Assembly (NCBI GenBank): GCA_964553045.1
Contig: CAZKJG010000007.1
Coordinates: forward strand, 1-64,000
DNA: 64,000 nt
Direction of reading: 5' to 3'
Source: JAWLEP01 sp964553045
GTDB lineage: Bacteria > Fermentibacterota > Fermentibacteria > Fermentibacterales > JCC-6
Part shown: positions 1-8,169 of the stretch, one piece after another
Position numbering within the stretch: the stretch's first letter is position 1
Layout of the letters: every line of letters begins with the position of its first letter
The notes under the pieces: generated by a model
What the model was told of the DNA's origin: nothing
What the model saw: only the letters and a program-made list of their open reading frames with translations
Database searches by the model: none
Made by a program: the position numbers and the translations under genes

Positions 1-9
1 TAACTGACG

Positions 10-47
10 GGAATTCTAATTGTCGTCGGCAGGAATTCTAATTGTCG
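10..47. repeat. Two copies of a 16-nt direct repeat, 22-nt period
   Basis: The 16-mer GGAATTCTAATTGTCG occurs at 10-25 and again at 32-47, separated by a short spacer. It lies at the window edge, so more copies may exist to the left. It is unlike the two other repeat families in this window. It is too short and has too few copies to be called a CRISPR. It may belong to another REP-type family. Confidence 0.6.
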
Positions 48-60
48 CTGGACAGTAAGA

Positions 61-132
61 GCCATGTAAGTGCCATGTAAGTGCCTGCCATGTAAGTGCC
101 AGGCACTTGAATTGAACGGCTGGCGGGTAGGT
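61..132. repeat. REP-like repeat (AAGTGCCAGGCACTT family), copy 1
   Basis: The imperfect unit CATGTAAGTGCC is repeated three times and is followed by the palindrome AAGTGCCAGGCACTT and then GAATTGAACGGC and GGGTAGGT. The same core occurs near 2343, 10427, 11351 and 59528. The copies flanking the transposase gene at 10530 identify this as the REP family mobilised by that RAYT enzyme. Confidence 0.75.
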
Positions 133-157
133 CATTGCTGGCGGGGCCGTGGCGGGG

Positions 158-177
158 CCGGGGAGTCATGGCCCCGG
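158..177 (-). terminator. Possible hairpin terminator of the Na/Pi symporter gene
   Basis: CCGGGG (158-163) pairs with CCCCGG (172-177) around an 8-nt loop, just downstream of the minus-strand stop codon at 183-185. There is no clear U-tract, so this could be a chance GC-rich hairpin. Confidence 0.3.
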
Positions 178-182
178 GAGGG

Positions 183-2240
183 TCAGATATCTTCCTCGTC
201 GCCGTGCCAGACGTTGCCGCCCAGATGGCTCTGGGCCACGTTGGTAAGGTGGTCGCCCACCCGCTCGCAGTTGTCTACGTAATCCAGTACGGCCAAGCCG
301 GTAAGGTCGCCGTGGCCGGTGGAGCATATGGCCTGACTGTAGTAGCTCCGGGCCTCCTCCTCCAGCCTGTCGAGCCTGGATTCCACGGAGATCATGGCCT
401 CTGCGGTACGGCGCTGACCCTTCTCCAGAAGCTCTTCGGTCAGGTCCAGCATCCTCCTGAGATGGCGTCCGGTCCGAAGGGCGATCGAAGACATCTCACC
501 GATCTCCTCTATCTCCACATCGCCTTTCCTCCCAGCGGCTTCCACGATGTTCACGGCGTAGTCCGAGACCCTTTCCAGGTCGTTGATGGAGTGCAGCATG
601 ACCGGCAGCTTGAGAGACACGTCCTTCCCCAGATCCCTCTGGAAGAGCTTCGAGGCGTAAACGGTAAGGTCCCGCTGCATCACATCGACTCTGTCCTCCA
701 GCTCCATCACCTTTGCCGGGTCGCCGTTTCGCTCCAGGAAGATGGCCAGCGACTCCCTGACCGCCGCCGCGGCAGTTCTGGCCATGTTCAGGGTATGGCG
801 CGAGATCTCATCCATGGCTATTGCGGGGGAGTCCAGGATGTTCTCGTCCAACTGCAGGGAGAATGCGGCCTCCCTGGGCTTTGCGCGGCCCTCCGGTATG
901 ACCCAGCGGGAGATCCTGGTCAGGGCCGGGACGAAGGGTATGAAGATGATGGCGTTGAATATGTTGAATATGGAGTGGGCGTTGGCCACCTGCCTCATGG
1001 GGTCAGCGGAGGTGCTGCGGAAGAAATCGAGAAGACCTCCGAAATGTGCCACGGCCAGCCCGAAGTAGAGGGCTCCAAGCACGTTGAACAGCGTATGGGC
1101 CATGGCGGTCTGCTTGGCCGACCTGCCGCTGCCGATGGCGGCCAGCTGGGCGGTCACGGTGGTTCCTATGTTGTCGCCAAGCACCAGGAAGATCGCTCCC
1201 TGGAGGGAGACGAGGCCCGACCCTGCGAGGGTCATGGTCAGGCCGACGGTGGCGCTGGAGCTCTGCACCGCCATCGTCACCAGCGTTCCCGCCAGGATTG
1301 CCAGCAGCGGATTGTTGCTGAAGGTGGTGAAGAAGTTCCGCACAGCCACGCTGCTCCTCAGCGGGGTCATGACCTGCTTCATTATGGTCATTCCCAGAAA
1401 CACAAGTCCCAGACCCAGAAGCACCCTGCCCCAGAACTGCCGGCGCCGGTTCTTGCTGAACGCCATCAGCGTGAAGCCAATGGCCACCATGGGGTAGGCG
1501 TAGCTGGTGATCTTGAAGGCGATCAGCTGGCCGGTGATGGTGGTTCCGATGTTGGCGCCTATGATGACGCCCACTGCCTGCCGCAGGGCCATGAGACCGC
1601 TGTTTACGAAGCTCAGAGTAATGACGCTGGTGGCGCTGGAGCTCTGTATGGCTGCGGTGATCAGGGCGCCGGCCGCTATCCCCATGACCCGGTTGTCGGT
1701 GAGCTTCCGCAGCACGACACGCATCTTGTCACCGGCAACCCGCTGCAGGGAGTCCGACATCATCTTCATTCCCAGCAGGAATACGGCCAGCCCACCCAGC
1801 AGCTGGAATACTATCGACCGCAGATCCACGGCCAGGCAGGCGGCCTCCATGTAGTACTCTTCCTCGCCGGGCAGGTTGATCTCCAGCTCCACGTCGGTAT
1901 CGCCCATGCTCTCGGAGAGCATCAGCCCCGACCTGGCCACGCCCTCCTCGTTGGTGTAAACCAGGAGACGGTGGATCTCGCCGGAGGGTTCCTGCTCCAG
2001 GGGAATGCTCTGCGAGCCGTCCAGGGGAAGGAGCACCCCGTTGCCCGGACGCACCCGCATCACCACGCCGACTCCCTCCACCGGCTCGCCGGTGAGGGAG
2101 TCCCTCACCACAACCGATATGGGTTTGTCCAGCGTGGAGCCTATACGACCATGCTGGCCGCCTCCCTGCAGCTCGATGCTGTAGGGGCCGGCCCACACCG
2201 CGGCCGTGGCCAGCAGCAATGCAAGCGCTGTTCTGAGCAA
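183..2240 (-). CDS. Na+/phosphate symporter of the NptA family with an N-terminal Ig-like domain and a C-terminal PhoU domain
   Basis: This is an inner-membrane Na+-coupled phosphate transporter homologue of 685 aa. Two inverted transport repeats each carry the signature QSSSAT (near residues 200 and 315). A PhoU-like helical domain of about 190 residues follows, consistent with cytosolic regulation. Before the first transport helices there is a signal peptide and a beta-rich, Ig/Big_1-like region (about residues 20-125) that ordinary NptA/YjbB proteins lack. I chose the TTG start at 2238-2240 because GGGAGG lies 4 nt upstream and the signal peptide LRTALALLLATAAV begins there; a reading frame extends upstream to 2366 but through repeat sequence. 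The gene is monocistronic. The transported ion is inferred from the family. Confidence 0.9.
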   Translation of the reverse strand: MLRTALALLLATAAVWAGPYSIELQGGGQHGRIGSTLDKPISVVVRDSLTGEPVEGVGVVMRVRPGNGVLLPLDGSQSIPLEQEPSGEIHRLLVYTNEEGVARSGLMLSESMGDTDVELEINLPGEEEYYMEAACLAVDLRSIVFQLLGGLAVFLLGMKMMSDSLQRVAGDKMRVVLRKLTDNRVMGIAAGALITAAIQSSSATSVITLSFVNSGLMALRQAVGVIIGANIGTTITGQLIAFKITSYAYPMVAIGFTLMAFSKNRRRQFWGRVLLGLGLVFLGMTIMKQVMTPLRSSVAVRNFFTTFSNNPLLAILAGTLVTMAVQSSSATVGLTMTLAGSGLVSLQGAIFLVLGDNIGTTVTAQLAAIGSGRSAKQTAMAHTLFNVLGALYFGLAVAHFGGLLDFFRSTSADPMRQVANAHSIFNIFNAIIFIPFVPALTRISRWVIPEGRAKPREAAFSLQLDENILDSPAIAMDEISRHTLNMARTAAAAVRESLAIFLERNGDPAKVMELEDRVDVMQRDLTVYASKLFQRDLGKDVSLKLPVMLHSINDLERVSDYAVNIVEAAGRKGDVEIEEIGEMSSIALRTGRHLRRMLDLTEELLEKGQRRTAEAMISVESRLDRLEEEARSYYSQAICSTGHGDLTGLAVLDYVDNCERVGDHLTNVAQSHLGGNVWHGDEEDI

Positions 2241-2342
2241 GGTTCCTCCCGTATCAGCCCAATGATCAGGGGAGCCGTAAATATACACGGACCCTACCGT
2301 GGACGCCAGCTTGTTCCCGCCTGCTGGCCATCTGCGAGACAC

Positions 2343-2385
2343 ATACCCTACCTGGGCACCGTTCAATTCAAGTGCCTGGCACCAT
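2343..2385. repeat. REP-like repeat, copy 2 (inverted relative to copy 1)
   Basis: The plus strand reads CCTACCTGGGCACCGTTC, then AATTCAAGTGCCTGGCACC, which is the reverse complement of the REP core at 61-132. It sits in the intergenic gap between the symporter and the UbiA-family gene. Upstream in-frame ATG codons for the next gene fall inside it, so they are unlikely to be the true start. Confidence 0.75.
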
Positions 2386-2413
2386 GAGGGGCAGGGGCAT
2401 TATCTTTGCGCCT

Positions 2414-3310
2414 ATGGACAAGACAAAGGCACTGCTGGAGACGATGAGGCCCAGATCCTGGACCAAGAACCTGTTCGTCTTCGCCGGGATGCTCTTCGGA
2501 AGGGTCTGGGAGCTCAGAGCCCTGGCCGTAGGGGCTCTGGCCACCCTGGGATTCTGCCTGGTATCCAGCGCCATCTACCTGCTGAACGACGTGGCCGACA
2601 GGGAGGCCGACCGACGTCATCCGGACAAGCGGCGGCGTCCGGTGGCCTCAGGCAGGCTGAGCCCCGCGGCTGCAGTCGGCTGGGCCCTGGTCCTGGGTGT
2701 GGGTACCGCCGCCGTCTCATGGGCCATCGCGCCCAGCTACGCCATCGTGATTACGGCCTACCTGCTTCTGCAGGCTGGATACTCGGCCGGCCTGAAGCAC
2801 GTTGTGATACTGGACGCGCTGATTATCGCCATGGGATTCGTTCTCAGGGCACTGGCGGGCGTAGAGGCCGGAGTGGAAGCGGGCTACGACCTGAGCATCT
2901 CGCCCTGGCTGGTCATCTGCACGTTCTTTCTGGCGGTCTTTTTGGCCTTCTCGAAGAGGAGGGCGGAGGTGCTCTCGCTGGGTGATGGCGCCGAGGATCA
3001 CCGCAGGAATCTGGCCCACTACAGCCCCCAGCTGCTGGACCAGATGATAAGTATCGCCACCGCTTCCAGCCTGATGGGCTACTCCATATACACCGTGAGC
3101 GACCGCACGGCCAGCGAGGTATCGAGCATGCTCTGGATTACCATACCTTTCGTCGCCTACGGCATATTCCGCTACCAGTACCTGGTGCATACCCAAGGCA
3201 TGGGGGGCTCACCAGACAGGGTGCTGCTGAAGGACGTGCCCCTGCTGGTCAACGTCCTGCTGTGGGTGGCTGCGGTGGTCCTGATACTGGCAGTCTTCCC
3301 CGCCGGCTGA
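2414..3310 (+). CDS. UbiA-family prenyltransferase, decaprenyl-phosphate phosphoribosyltransferase (DPPR synthase) type
   Basis: This polytopic membrane enzyme of about 298 aa has the UbiA fold. The first Asp-rich motif NDVADREADRRHPDK followed by RRPVASG matches the DPPR-synthase branch (Rv3806c-like), which transfers phosphoribose from PRPP to a polyprenyl phosphate. About eight hydrophobic helices are visible. The N-terminal RPRSWTKNLFVF is also typical of this branch. Start chosen at MDKTKALLE (2414), because earlier ATGs lie in or next to the REP repeat and no good ribosome site precedes any of them. No decaprenylphosphoryl-ribose epimerase gene is nearby, so the downstream product is unknown. 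ispE follows after 3 nt, linking prenyl-phosphate supply and use. Confidence 0.85.
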   Translation: MDKTKALLETMRPRSWTKNLFVFAGMLFGRVWELRALAVGALATLGFCLVSSAIYLLNDVADREADRRHPDKRRRPVASGRLSPAAAVGWALVLGVGTAAVSWAIAPSYAIVITAYLLLQAGYSAGLKHVVILDALIIAMGFVLRALAGVEAGVEAGYDLSISPWLVICTFFLAVFLAFSKRRAEVLSLGDGAEDHRRNLAHYSPQLLDQMISIATASSLMGYSIYTVSDRTASEVSSMLWITIPFVAYGIFRYQYLVHTQGMGGSPDRVLLKDVPLLVNVLLWVAAVVLILAVFPAG

Positions 3311-3313
3311 GCT

Positions 3314-4210
3314 ATGGCCCGGAGTGGTTCGCTATCCGTAGACGCCTACGCAAAGCTGAACCTCGGCCTCAGGGTAATGGGCATGAGGTCCGACGGCTTC
3401 CACGAGATTCGCAGCCTTTTTCACACGATATCCCTAAGCGACCGGCTGGAGGTCTCGGCCGTCCGGGGAAGCGGGGGAGTCCGGCTTTCCGTCTTTGGGG
3501 AAGAAGAGTTGCCGCAGAGTTCGAACAACATCGCGTGGCGGGCGGCGAAGAGCTTCATCGCGGCGTCGGGGGAAGCTCTGCGTGTGGACCTGAATCTCGA
3601 GAAGCGTATACCGGCCGCCGCCGGGCTGGGCGGGGGAAGCAGCGACGCGGCAGCGGTGCTGCTGGCCCTCCGCAGGATTACCGGAGTCGACCCCGGTGTA
3701 CCGTCTCTGGCGGCGGAACTGGGCAGCGACGTGCCCTTCTTCCTTCGCGGAGGAGCCGCCAAGGTAGGTGGCAGGGGTGAGATTGTCGAACCCGTTGAAC
3801 CGCTGAGGTTTCATGTCGTCTTGATTCATCCCCGGGTCCGTATCTCCACCCGGTGGGCCTACCGGGAGCTGGACCGCATGCGGGAAACCTTGACAAATCC
3901 TTGCGAAGACAACAATTATTGTGCCCCGGCAGAGGAACGGCATGAGGGTAAGCCTTTCCCAATCCAGCTGGACAACGACTTCCTGCCGCTGGTCGTGCGG
4001 GAGCACGGGCAGCTGAGGGCCGTGGCGGCCTTCCTGGACAGCCGGTGTGACAGCTGGGGCCTGTCGGGTTCCGGCCCCACGTTCTACGCCCTCTTCGCAG
4101 AGGCGCAACAGGCGCGCGCCTTTGCGGGGGAGGTGGACGACTACGCCGGCGGGAGCCCGCGGGAACTGGGTTGTACCGTGTGCGAATCGGTTGATTCTGC
4201 TGGGGCGTAG
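3314..4210 (+). CDS. ispE: 4-diphosphocytidyl-2-C-methyl-D-erythritol kinase
   Basis: This is the GHMP-family kinase of the MEP isoprenoid pathway, 298 aa, the usual length. It has the N-terminal substrate motif AYAKLNLGLRV, the glycine-rich ATP loop PAAAGLGGGSSDAAA and the C-terminal GLSGSGPTFYALF. The start ATG lies 3 nt after the preceding stop, so the two are probably co-transcribed. The last 10 nt, including the TAG stop at 4208-4210, lie inside the tRNA-Gln gene, so the mRNA 3' end and the tRNA 5' end compete for the same bases. Confidence 0.95.
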   Translation: MARSGSLSVDAYAKLNLGLRVMGMRSDGFHEIRSLFHTISLSDRLEVSAVRGSGGVRLSVFGEEELPQSSNNIAWRAAKSFIAASGEALRVDLNLEKRIPAAAGLGGGSSDAAAVLLALRRITGVDPGVPSLAAELGSDVPFFLRGGAAKVGGRGEIVEPVEPLRFHVVLIHPRVRISTRWAYRELDRMRETLTNPCEDNNYCAPAEERHEGKPFPIQLDNDFLPLVVREHGQLRAVAAFLDSRCDSWGLSGSGPTFYALFAEAQQARAFAGEVDDYAGGSPRELGCTVCESVDSAGA

Positions 4211-4276
4211 TCAAATTGGTAAGACACAGGATTTTGGTTCCTGCATTTGGAGGTTCGAGTCCTCCCGCCCCAGCCA
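4201..4276 (+). tRNA. tRNA-Gln (anticodon TTG)
   Basis: The acceptor stem TGGGGCG (4201-4207) pairs with CGCCCCA (4266-4272). The anticodon stem CAGGA/TCCTG encloses the loop TTTTGGT with anticodon TTG. The T arm is GGAGG-TTCGAGT-CCTCC. The discriminator G and a genome-encoded CCA end at 4276. It overlaps the ispE stop codon and precedes rplY by 19 nt, so it is probably processed from the ispE-rplY transcript. Confidence 0.97.
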
Positions 4277-4295
4277 CTCCGGAAAGGATATAGTA

Positions 4296-4976
4296 ATGCC
4301 ACAGAAGCTGAACGTGAGCCGAAGGAGCAGATTCGGCTCCAGAGCCTCCCGGCGGCTTCGCCGACAGGGCTCGGTACCCGCCGTGGCCTACGGCCGCGGC
4401 GGAGACGAGATGAACCTGACGGTGGACCGCAAGGAGTTCATGGACGAGATCGGATACACACGGGCCATAAGCATGATACAGCTGGACCTCGACGGAGAGG
4501 TCTCCACGGCCATCGTCAAGGACATCCAGTGGGACGTGCTCACCGACAAGCCCGTGCACATAGACTTCCTCAGGGTCTCACCCGACCAGACGGTCACCGT
4601 TCCGGTGCCCATTCATCTCATGGGCAAGCCGGAGGGCGTGAACATGGGCGGGGTCCTGGAACAGGTCCTGAACGAGATAGAGGTCTCGGTGCGAGCATCC
4701 GCCATTCCGGCAAAGGTGGAGGTGGACGTCACGGGCCTTCTTCTTGCCGATTCGCTGCACGTCGCCGACCTGGAGCTGGATGAGGGCGTTACGCCAGAGA
4801 CCCCCCTCACCAGCGTGGTGGCCACCGTTGTGGCGCCCACAGAAGTGGTCGAGGAAGAGGAAGAGGAAGAGGAGGAAGAGCTCCTCGAGGGCGAAGAGCT
4901 GCCCGAGGGGGAGGAGCCTCCCGAGGGCGAAGAGGGCGAAGAGGCCGCCGAGGAGGACGAGAAGGCGGAAGAGTAG
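4296..4976 (+). CDS. rplY: 50S ribosomal protein L25, long (TL5/Ctc) form
   Basis: This 5S rRNA-binding protein has 226 aa. The N-terminal L25 domain includes SRRSRFGSRASRRLRRQG and VPAVAYGRGG, followed by the TL5-type C-terminal beta domain. The last 45 or so residues are an extremely acidic tail of Glu runs separated by LLEGEELPEGEE. GGAAAGGA precedes the ATG at a good distance, and the reading frame upstream lies in the tRNA. In many bacteria the order is ispE-prs-rplY-pth; here prs is absent and only the tRNA lies between. Confidence 0.95.
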   Translation: MPQKLNVSRRSRFGSRASRRLRRQGSVPAVAYGRGGDEMNLTVDRKEFMDEIGYTRAISMIQLDLDGEVSTAIVKDIQWDVLTDKPVHIDFLRVSPDQTVTVPVPIHLMGKPEGVNMGGVLEQVLNEIEVSVRASAIPAKVEVDVTGLLLADSLHVADLELDEGVTPETPLTSVVATVVAPTEVVEEEEEEEEEELLEGEELPEGEEPPEGEEGEEAAEEDEKAEE

Positions 4977-4979
4977 CCC

Positions 4980-5561
4980 GTGGAGACCCCTCGGCTGCTG
5001 GCCTGCCTGGGCAACCCCGGGCTGCGCTACAGCCTCACCCGACACAATGCCGGCTTCTGGGCGGGGGACATCCTCGCCCGGAGGCACGGCCTTTCCTGGG
5101 ACAACGCCGGTCTGTTCTCCGTGGCCCGCATGCCGCAGGGGACTCTGCTCATGAAGCCCCGGAACTACATGAACCGCAGTGGAAGGGCCGTCTCAGCCCT
5201 GATGAACAGCCGCGAGATCGAGCCGGAGCAGTTGCTGGTGGTCTCCGACGACGTGAACCTCGACCTGGGCAGGCTGCGGCTGAAGACCGACGGCTCCCAC
5301 GGCGGCCACAACGGCCTGCGAAGCGTCATCAGGGAGCTGGGGACCAGCGACTTCCCCAGGCTGCGCATGGGGGTCGGCCCTCCTCCTCCGGGCGTGGACC
5401 TGGCCGAGTTCGTTCTGGAGAGGCTGCCTCGAAAGCTGGAGGAGGAAGCCGCCATGATGGCCCACAGGGCGGCGGACTGCGTGGAGCGGGTGCTGCAGAG
5501 CGGCTACAAAGCCGCCCAGACCGAGTTCAACAGATGGGAAGCGGGAGACGCCCCTTCCTGA
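4980..5561 (+). CDS. pth: Peptidyl-tRNA hydrolase
   Basis: This cytosolic esterase releases tRNA from drop-off peptidyl-tRNA; 193 aa, the normal length. Conserved residues are visible: LGNPGLRY near the N-terminus, the catalytic His in TRHNAGF, Asn in PRNYMNRSG, the catalytic Asp in VVSDDVNLDLG, and GSHGGHNGL. It starts with GTG at 4980, three nt after the rplY stop, so translation is probably coupled. Confidence 0.96.
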   Translation: METPRLLACLGNPGLRYSLTRHNAGFWAGDILARRHGLSWDNAGLFSVARMPQGTLLMKPRNYMNRSGRAVSALMNSREIEPEQLLVVSDDVNLDLGRLRLKTDGSHGGHNGLRSVIRELGTSDFPRLRMGVGPPPPGVDLAEFVLERLPRKLEEEAAMMAHRAADCVERVLQSGYKAAQTEFNRWEAGDAPS

Positions 5562-5582
5562 GGCGCCTCCCGCCATCCGTTC

Positions 5583-7262
5583 CTACTGCTGCTGCGGGCC
5601 CTCATCGCTGGCCAGCATGACGACGTTCATCACAAAGGACACGACCTCGCTGCCATCGACGGATGACTCGCAGACCGTGAGCCCCTGCTGCATGTCGACA
5701 CCGGCCCTGATCCAGAGGGGCGTTCCGGACATGGCCTCGGTCACCTCGGACGGAATGTCCGAGGAGTCGGGAGACAGGCTCATGACGGTTCCCATGTAGG
5801 CGCCGACGTTCATGGCGAAAGCCATCTCGTAGTCGGAGGAATAGTCCAGCCTGCCCGAGCCGGCCACTGTCACGCCGTCCCAGATGCCGTCGAGCAGCTG
5901 CGGCAGCACCGTGGGCTCTGGCGCGCTCTCCATGTAGAGGTATCCGTCCTGCAGTGTGAGCCAGAAGGTCATGGAGAACTCCATGCCGTCCTGCTCGGGG
6001 GCGGACATGGCCACGTTCTCGCCGTAGGTCAGGTAATTCCGGTCGTCGATCTCGACGATCTCGGGCTCGGTAATCTCCACCGGAATTCCCTCCAGCATCG
6101 ACGAGGCGAAGCTCACCATGGAGGCGACTCCCTCTCCGATGGCCTCGAGGGTCTCCTCGGTGCCCACGTGGTAGACGGCTACCATGTGGAACGGGTTGTC
6201 CTCCGAGGGCGCCATCATGCTGAAGGCGCTGGTGGTGGAGAAGGCCTCGGCAATGGCCATTACGGAGCTGTCGGCCTCGAAGCCGAGGCCCTCGGCGAAC
6301 GCACGCGTTATCTCCCTGCCCAGCTCCGGGTTCATGTCGGCCCTGGCGACCATGACCTCGCCGGCGGGCAGCATATCCGAGATGTCCTCCACCTCCACCG
6401 GGGCCATCAGCCTCTCCAGGTCCGAGCCCGGCACGTACTCGGCCACCGTTCGGGATGTGACCTTCTCCGGGCCCAGTGTCATGTACCACTCCACGCCGCC
6501 GGTCTGCTCCAGTATCAACCCGAAGGCGTCGAAGTAGAGGCCGATCATATCTCTGAGGCCCTGCGGCGTCGCCTCTCCGCCCTGCTCCATACCCGTCATC
6601 ACCTGCTGACGTATCATGGGCATCTGTGCGGAGAGGATCGGAGCTACGGCAGCGAGGTCAAGACCCATGTAGACCGTGGCCGGCTCCAGCTCGGGAATGG
6701 GGTCTGCCGTTCTGCTGGAGTCCAGCAGACCGACCATCTCGGCGAGACCGGGACGGCTGACGGCTCCCAAGAGGACTCCTCGCTTCACGGACATCTGCAT
6801 CTGGAATCCGGCTCCCAGGGCCACGGTCTTCACCGGTTGACCGTCGAGGGGTTCGCCCTCCTCCAGCTGCAGGCCCATCTCCTCCATGTTGGTCCAGACG
6901 GCGGTCTCGTCGGCAACCCCTACAACCAGCCCGAAACTGTTGCCCATGCCCTTCTGGAAGACGATCAGCCTCCCGTGGGGATCCAGCCCATACCGGGTGG
7001 ATACTTCATCGAAGCTGGCGCAGTCCAGGGCCTCCAGCACCCATTCGGAGGCTACGCCCTCCCCCAGTGCGGGCGCACCCTCGGCCATGTAGGCGTCGAC
7101 CTGCTGGAGTATGGCGGCGGGATCCTCCAGCGCCAGATACATCAACGCACCATCGGGTACAGCCTGGGCGGGGTTGGCCGGGCCGGTCTCTGCCGGTTCC
7201 CGGCCTCCACAGGCGGATAGCGCCAGGATGGCAACGGCGCCCGTGAGGAAAAGGTACCTCAT
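5583..7262 (-). CDS. Lipoprotein of unknown function, DUF3352-like
   Basis: The protein is 559 aa. The signal peptide ends in the lipobox ALSAC with Cys18, so it should be a membrane-anchored lipoprotein. After a short linker, PDGALMYLALEDPAAILQ resembles the start of DUF3352-type proteins, which contain repeated alpha/beta units of unknown role; this resemblance is weak. The remainder is acidic, rich in Met and Glu, with no catalytic motif I recognise. GGAGGAGC precedes the ATG. It converges on pth and diverges from the exonuclease gene, so it is probably a single-gene unit. Confidence 0.75.
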   Translation of the reverse strand: MRYLFLTGAVAILALSACGGREPAETGPANPAQAVPDGALMYLALEDPAAILQQVDAYMAEGAPALGEGVASEWVLEALDCASFDEVSTRYGLDPHGRLIVFQKGMGNSFGLVVGVADETAVWTNMEEMGLQLEEGEPLDGQPVKTVALGAGFQMQMSVKRGVLLGAVSRPGLAEMVGLLDSSRTADPIPELEPATVYMGLDLAAVAPILSAQMPMIRQQVMTGMEQGGEATPQGLRDMIGLYFDAFGLILEQTGGVEWYMTLGPEKVTSRTVAEYVPGSDLERLMAPVEVEDISDMLPAGEVMVARADMNPELGREITRAFAEGLGFEADSSVMAIAEAFSTTSAFSMMAPSEDNPFHMVAVYHVGTEETLEAIGEGVASMVSFASSMLEGIPVEITEPEIVEIDDRNYLTYGENVAMSAPEQDGMEFSMTFWLTLQDGYLYMESAPEPTVLPQLLDGIWDGVTVAGSGRLDYSSDYEMAFAMNVGAYMGTVMSLSPDSSDIPSEVTEAMSGTPLWIRAGVDMQQGLTVCESSVDGSEVVSFVMNVVMLASDEGPQQQ

Positions 7263-7302
7263 GCTGCTCCTCCTTCCTTGGGGCTCATCTCAGACGGAAC
7301 TT

Positions 7303-7311
7303 TGCTACAAT
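7303..7311 (+). promoter_or_regulatory. Possible extended -10 promoter for the exonuclease-murA unit
   Basis: TGCTACAAT is a TGN plus TACAAT extended -10 element, about 60 nt before the ATG at 7372, in a divergent intergenic gap that is clearly more AT-rich than its surroundings. I see no convincing -35 hexamer. Confidence 0.35.
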
Positions 7312-7371
7312 ATATACACAATTCCTCTTCCCGCCTTTGTCAAATACACCGCATGTGCTTACATTAGCCCT

Positions 7372-8169
7372 ATGGATGATGGATTCGACCTTTTCGCTGC
7401 CGCCGATGAAGGCGAGCTCTCGATACTATTCCTGGACACCGAGACCACTGGCTCGGATCCGGAGAAGGACCATATCTGCGAGCTGGCCATGATAAGGACT
7501 TCCTACAACGGCTTCTCCAGGGCTTCGGAGATGGACAGACTCTGTACCCTGGTAAAGCCGCCGCTTCCCATTCCACCCGAGGCCTCGGCCATTCACCACA
7601 TCACCGACAAGATGGTGGAGCAGGCGCCGTCGGCCTCCGACCTCGCAGGCAGGATCGGCGAAGTCGCCCGGGATGCCGAGATAATCTGTGCGCACAACCT
7701 GCCTTTCGACCTCACACTGCTTCGCAGGGCCTTTCCGGAGGTTTTCGAGCAGTTCCGCGAACCCGCATGGCTGGACTCGCTGCGTCTGTCCCGCCACGTA
7801 TGGCCGGCCATTACCTCCCACGCCCTGCAGGCCCTCAGGTACCGCTTCGAGCTGGACGAAGACCTGTCCGGCGACGCTCACAGGGCCAGCTTCGATACCG
7901 AGCTGACCCGGGCCCTGGTGGAGAAGATCGCCACCGAAGAGCTTCAGGGCATGACCTCCTGGCGGGAGGTGGCCGAGCTGGCCCGCTCGCCGCTGGAGGT
8001 CCAGGTCTTCTACTTCGGCAAGTACCGGGGCAACCTGGTGGAGGACATCGTGGTGAGAGACGCCGACTACGTCCGGTGGCTGCTCTCCCAGGACTGGCTT
8101 CCCCGGGAGTACCCCGACCTCTATCACACACTGCTTCGCAAGAGCGGCGCCGGAGACGGCGGAAGATGA
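7372..8169 (+). CDS. DnaQ-like 3'-5' exonuclease with a C-terminal DUF3820-like domain
   Basis: A DEDDh exonuclease of 265 aa. Exo I is FLDTETTG (about residues 22-29), Exo II is CAHNLPFDL and Exo III is GDAHRASFDTE with the catalytic His. The C-terminus, FYFGKYRGN with VVRDADYVRWL, matches the DUF3820/ExoX C-terminal module. This architecture is closer to exodeoxyribonuclease X-type proteins than to the polymerase III epsilon subunit. The start is the first ATG after the intergenic region. The stop overlaps the murA start as ATGA, so the two are translationally coupled. Confidence 0.88.
   Translation: MDDGFDLFAAADEGELSILFLDTETTGSDPEKDHICELAMIRTSYNGFSRASEMDRLCTLVKPPLPIPPEASAIHHITDKMVEQAPSASDLAGRIGEVARDAEIICAHNLPFDLTLLRRAFPEVFEQFREPAWLDSLRLSRHVWPAITSHALQALRYRFELDEDLSGDAHRASFDTELTRALVEKIATEELQGMTSWREVAELARSPLEVQVFYFGKYRGNLVEDIVVRDADYVRWLLSQDWLPREYPDLYHTLLRKSGAGDGGR

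Noticed and set aside
135..2387. 750-aa plus-strand frame over the symporter
   Set aside because: It is the antisense shadow of the symporter gene, His/Gly/Gln-rich with no domain, and ends in a repeat.
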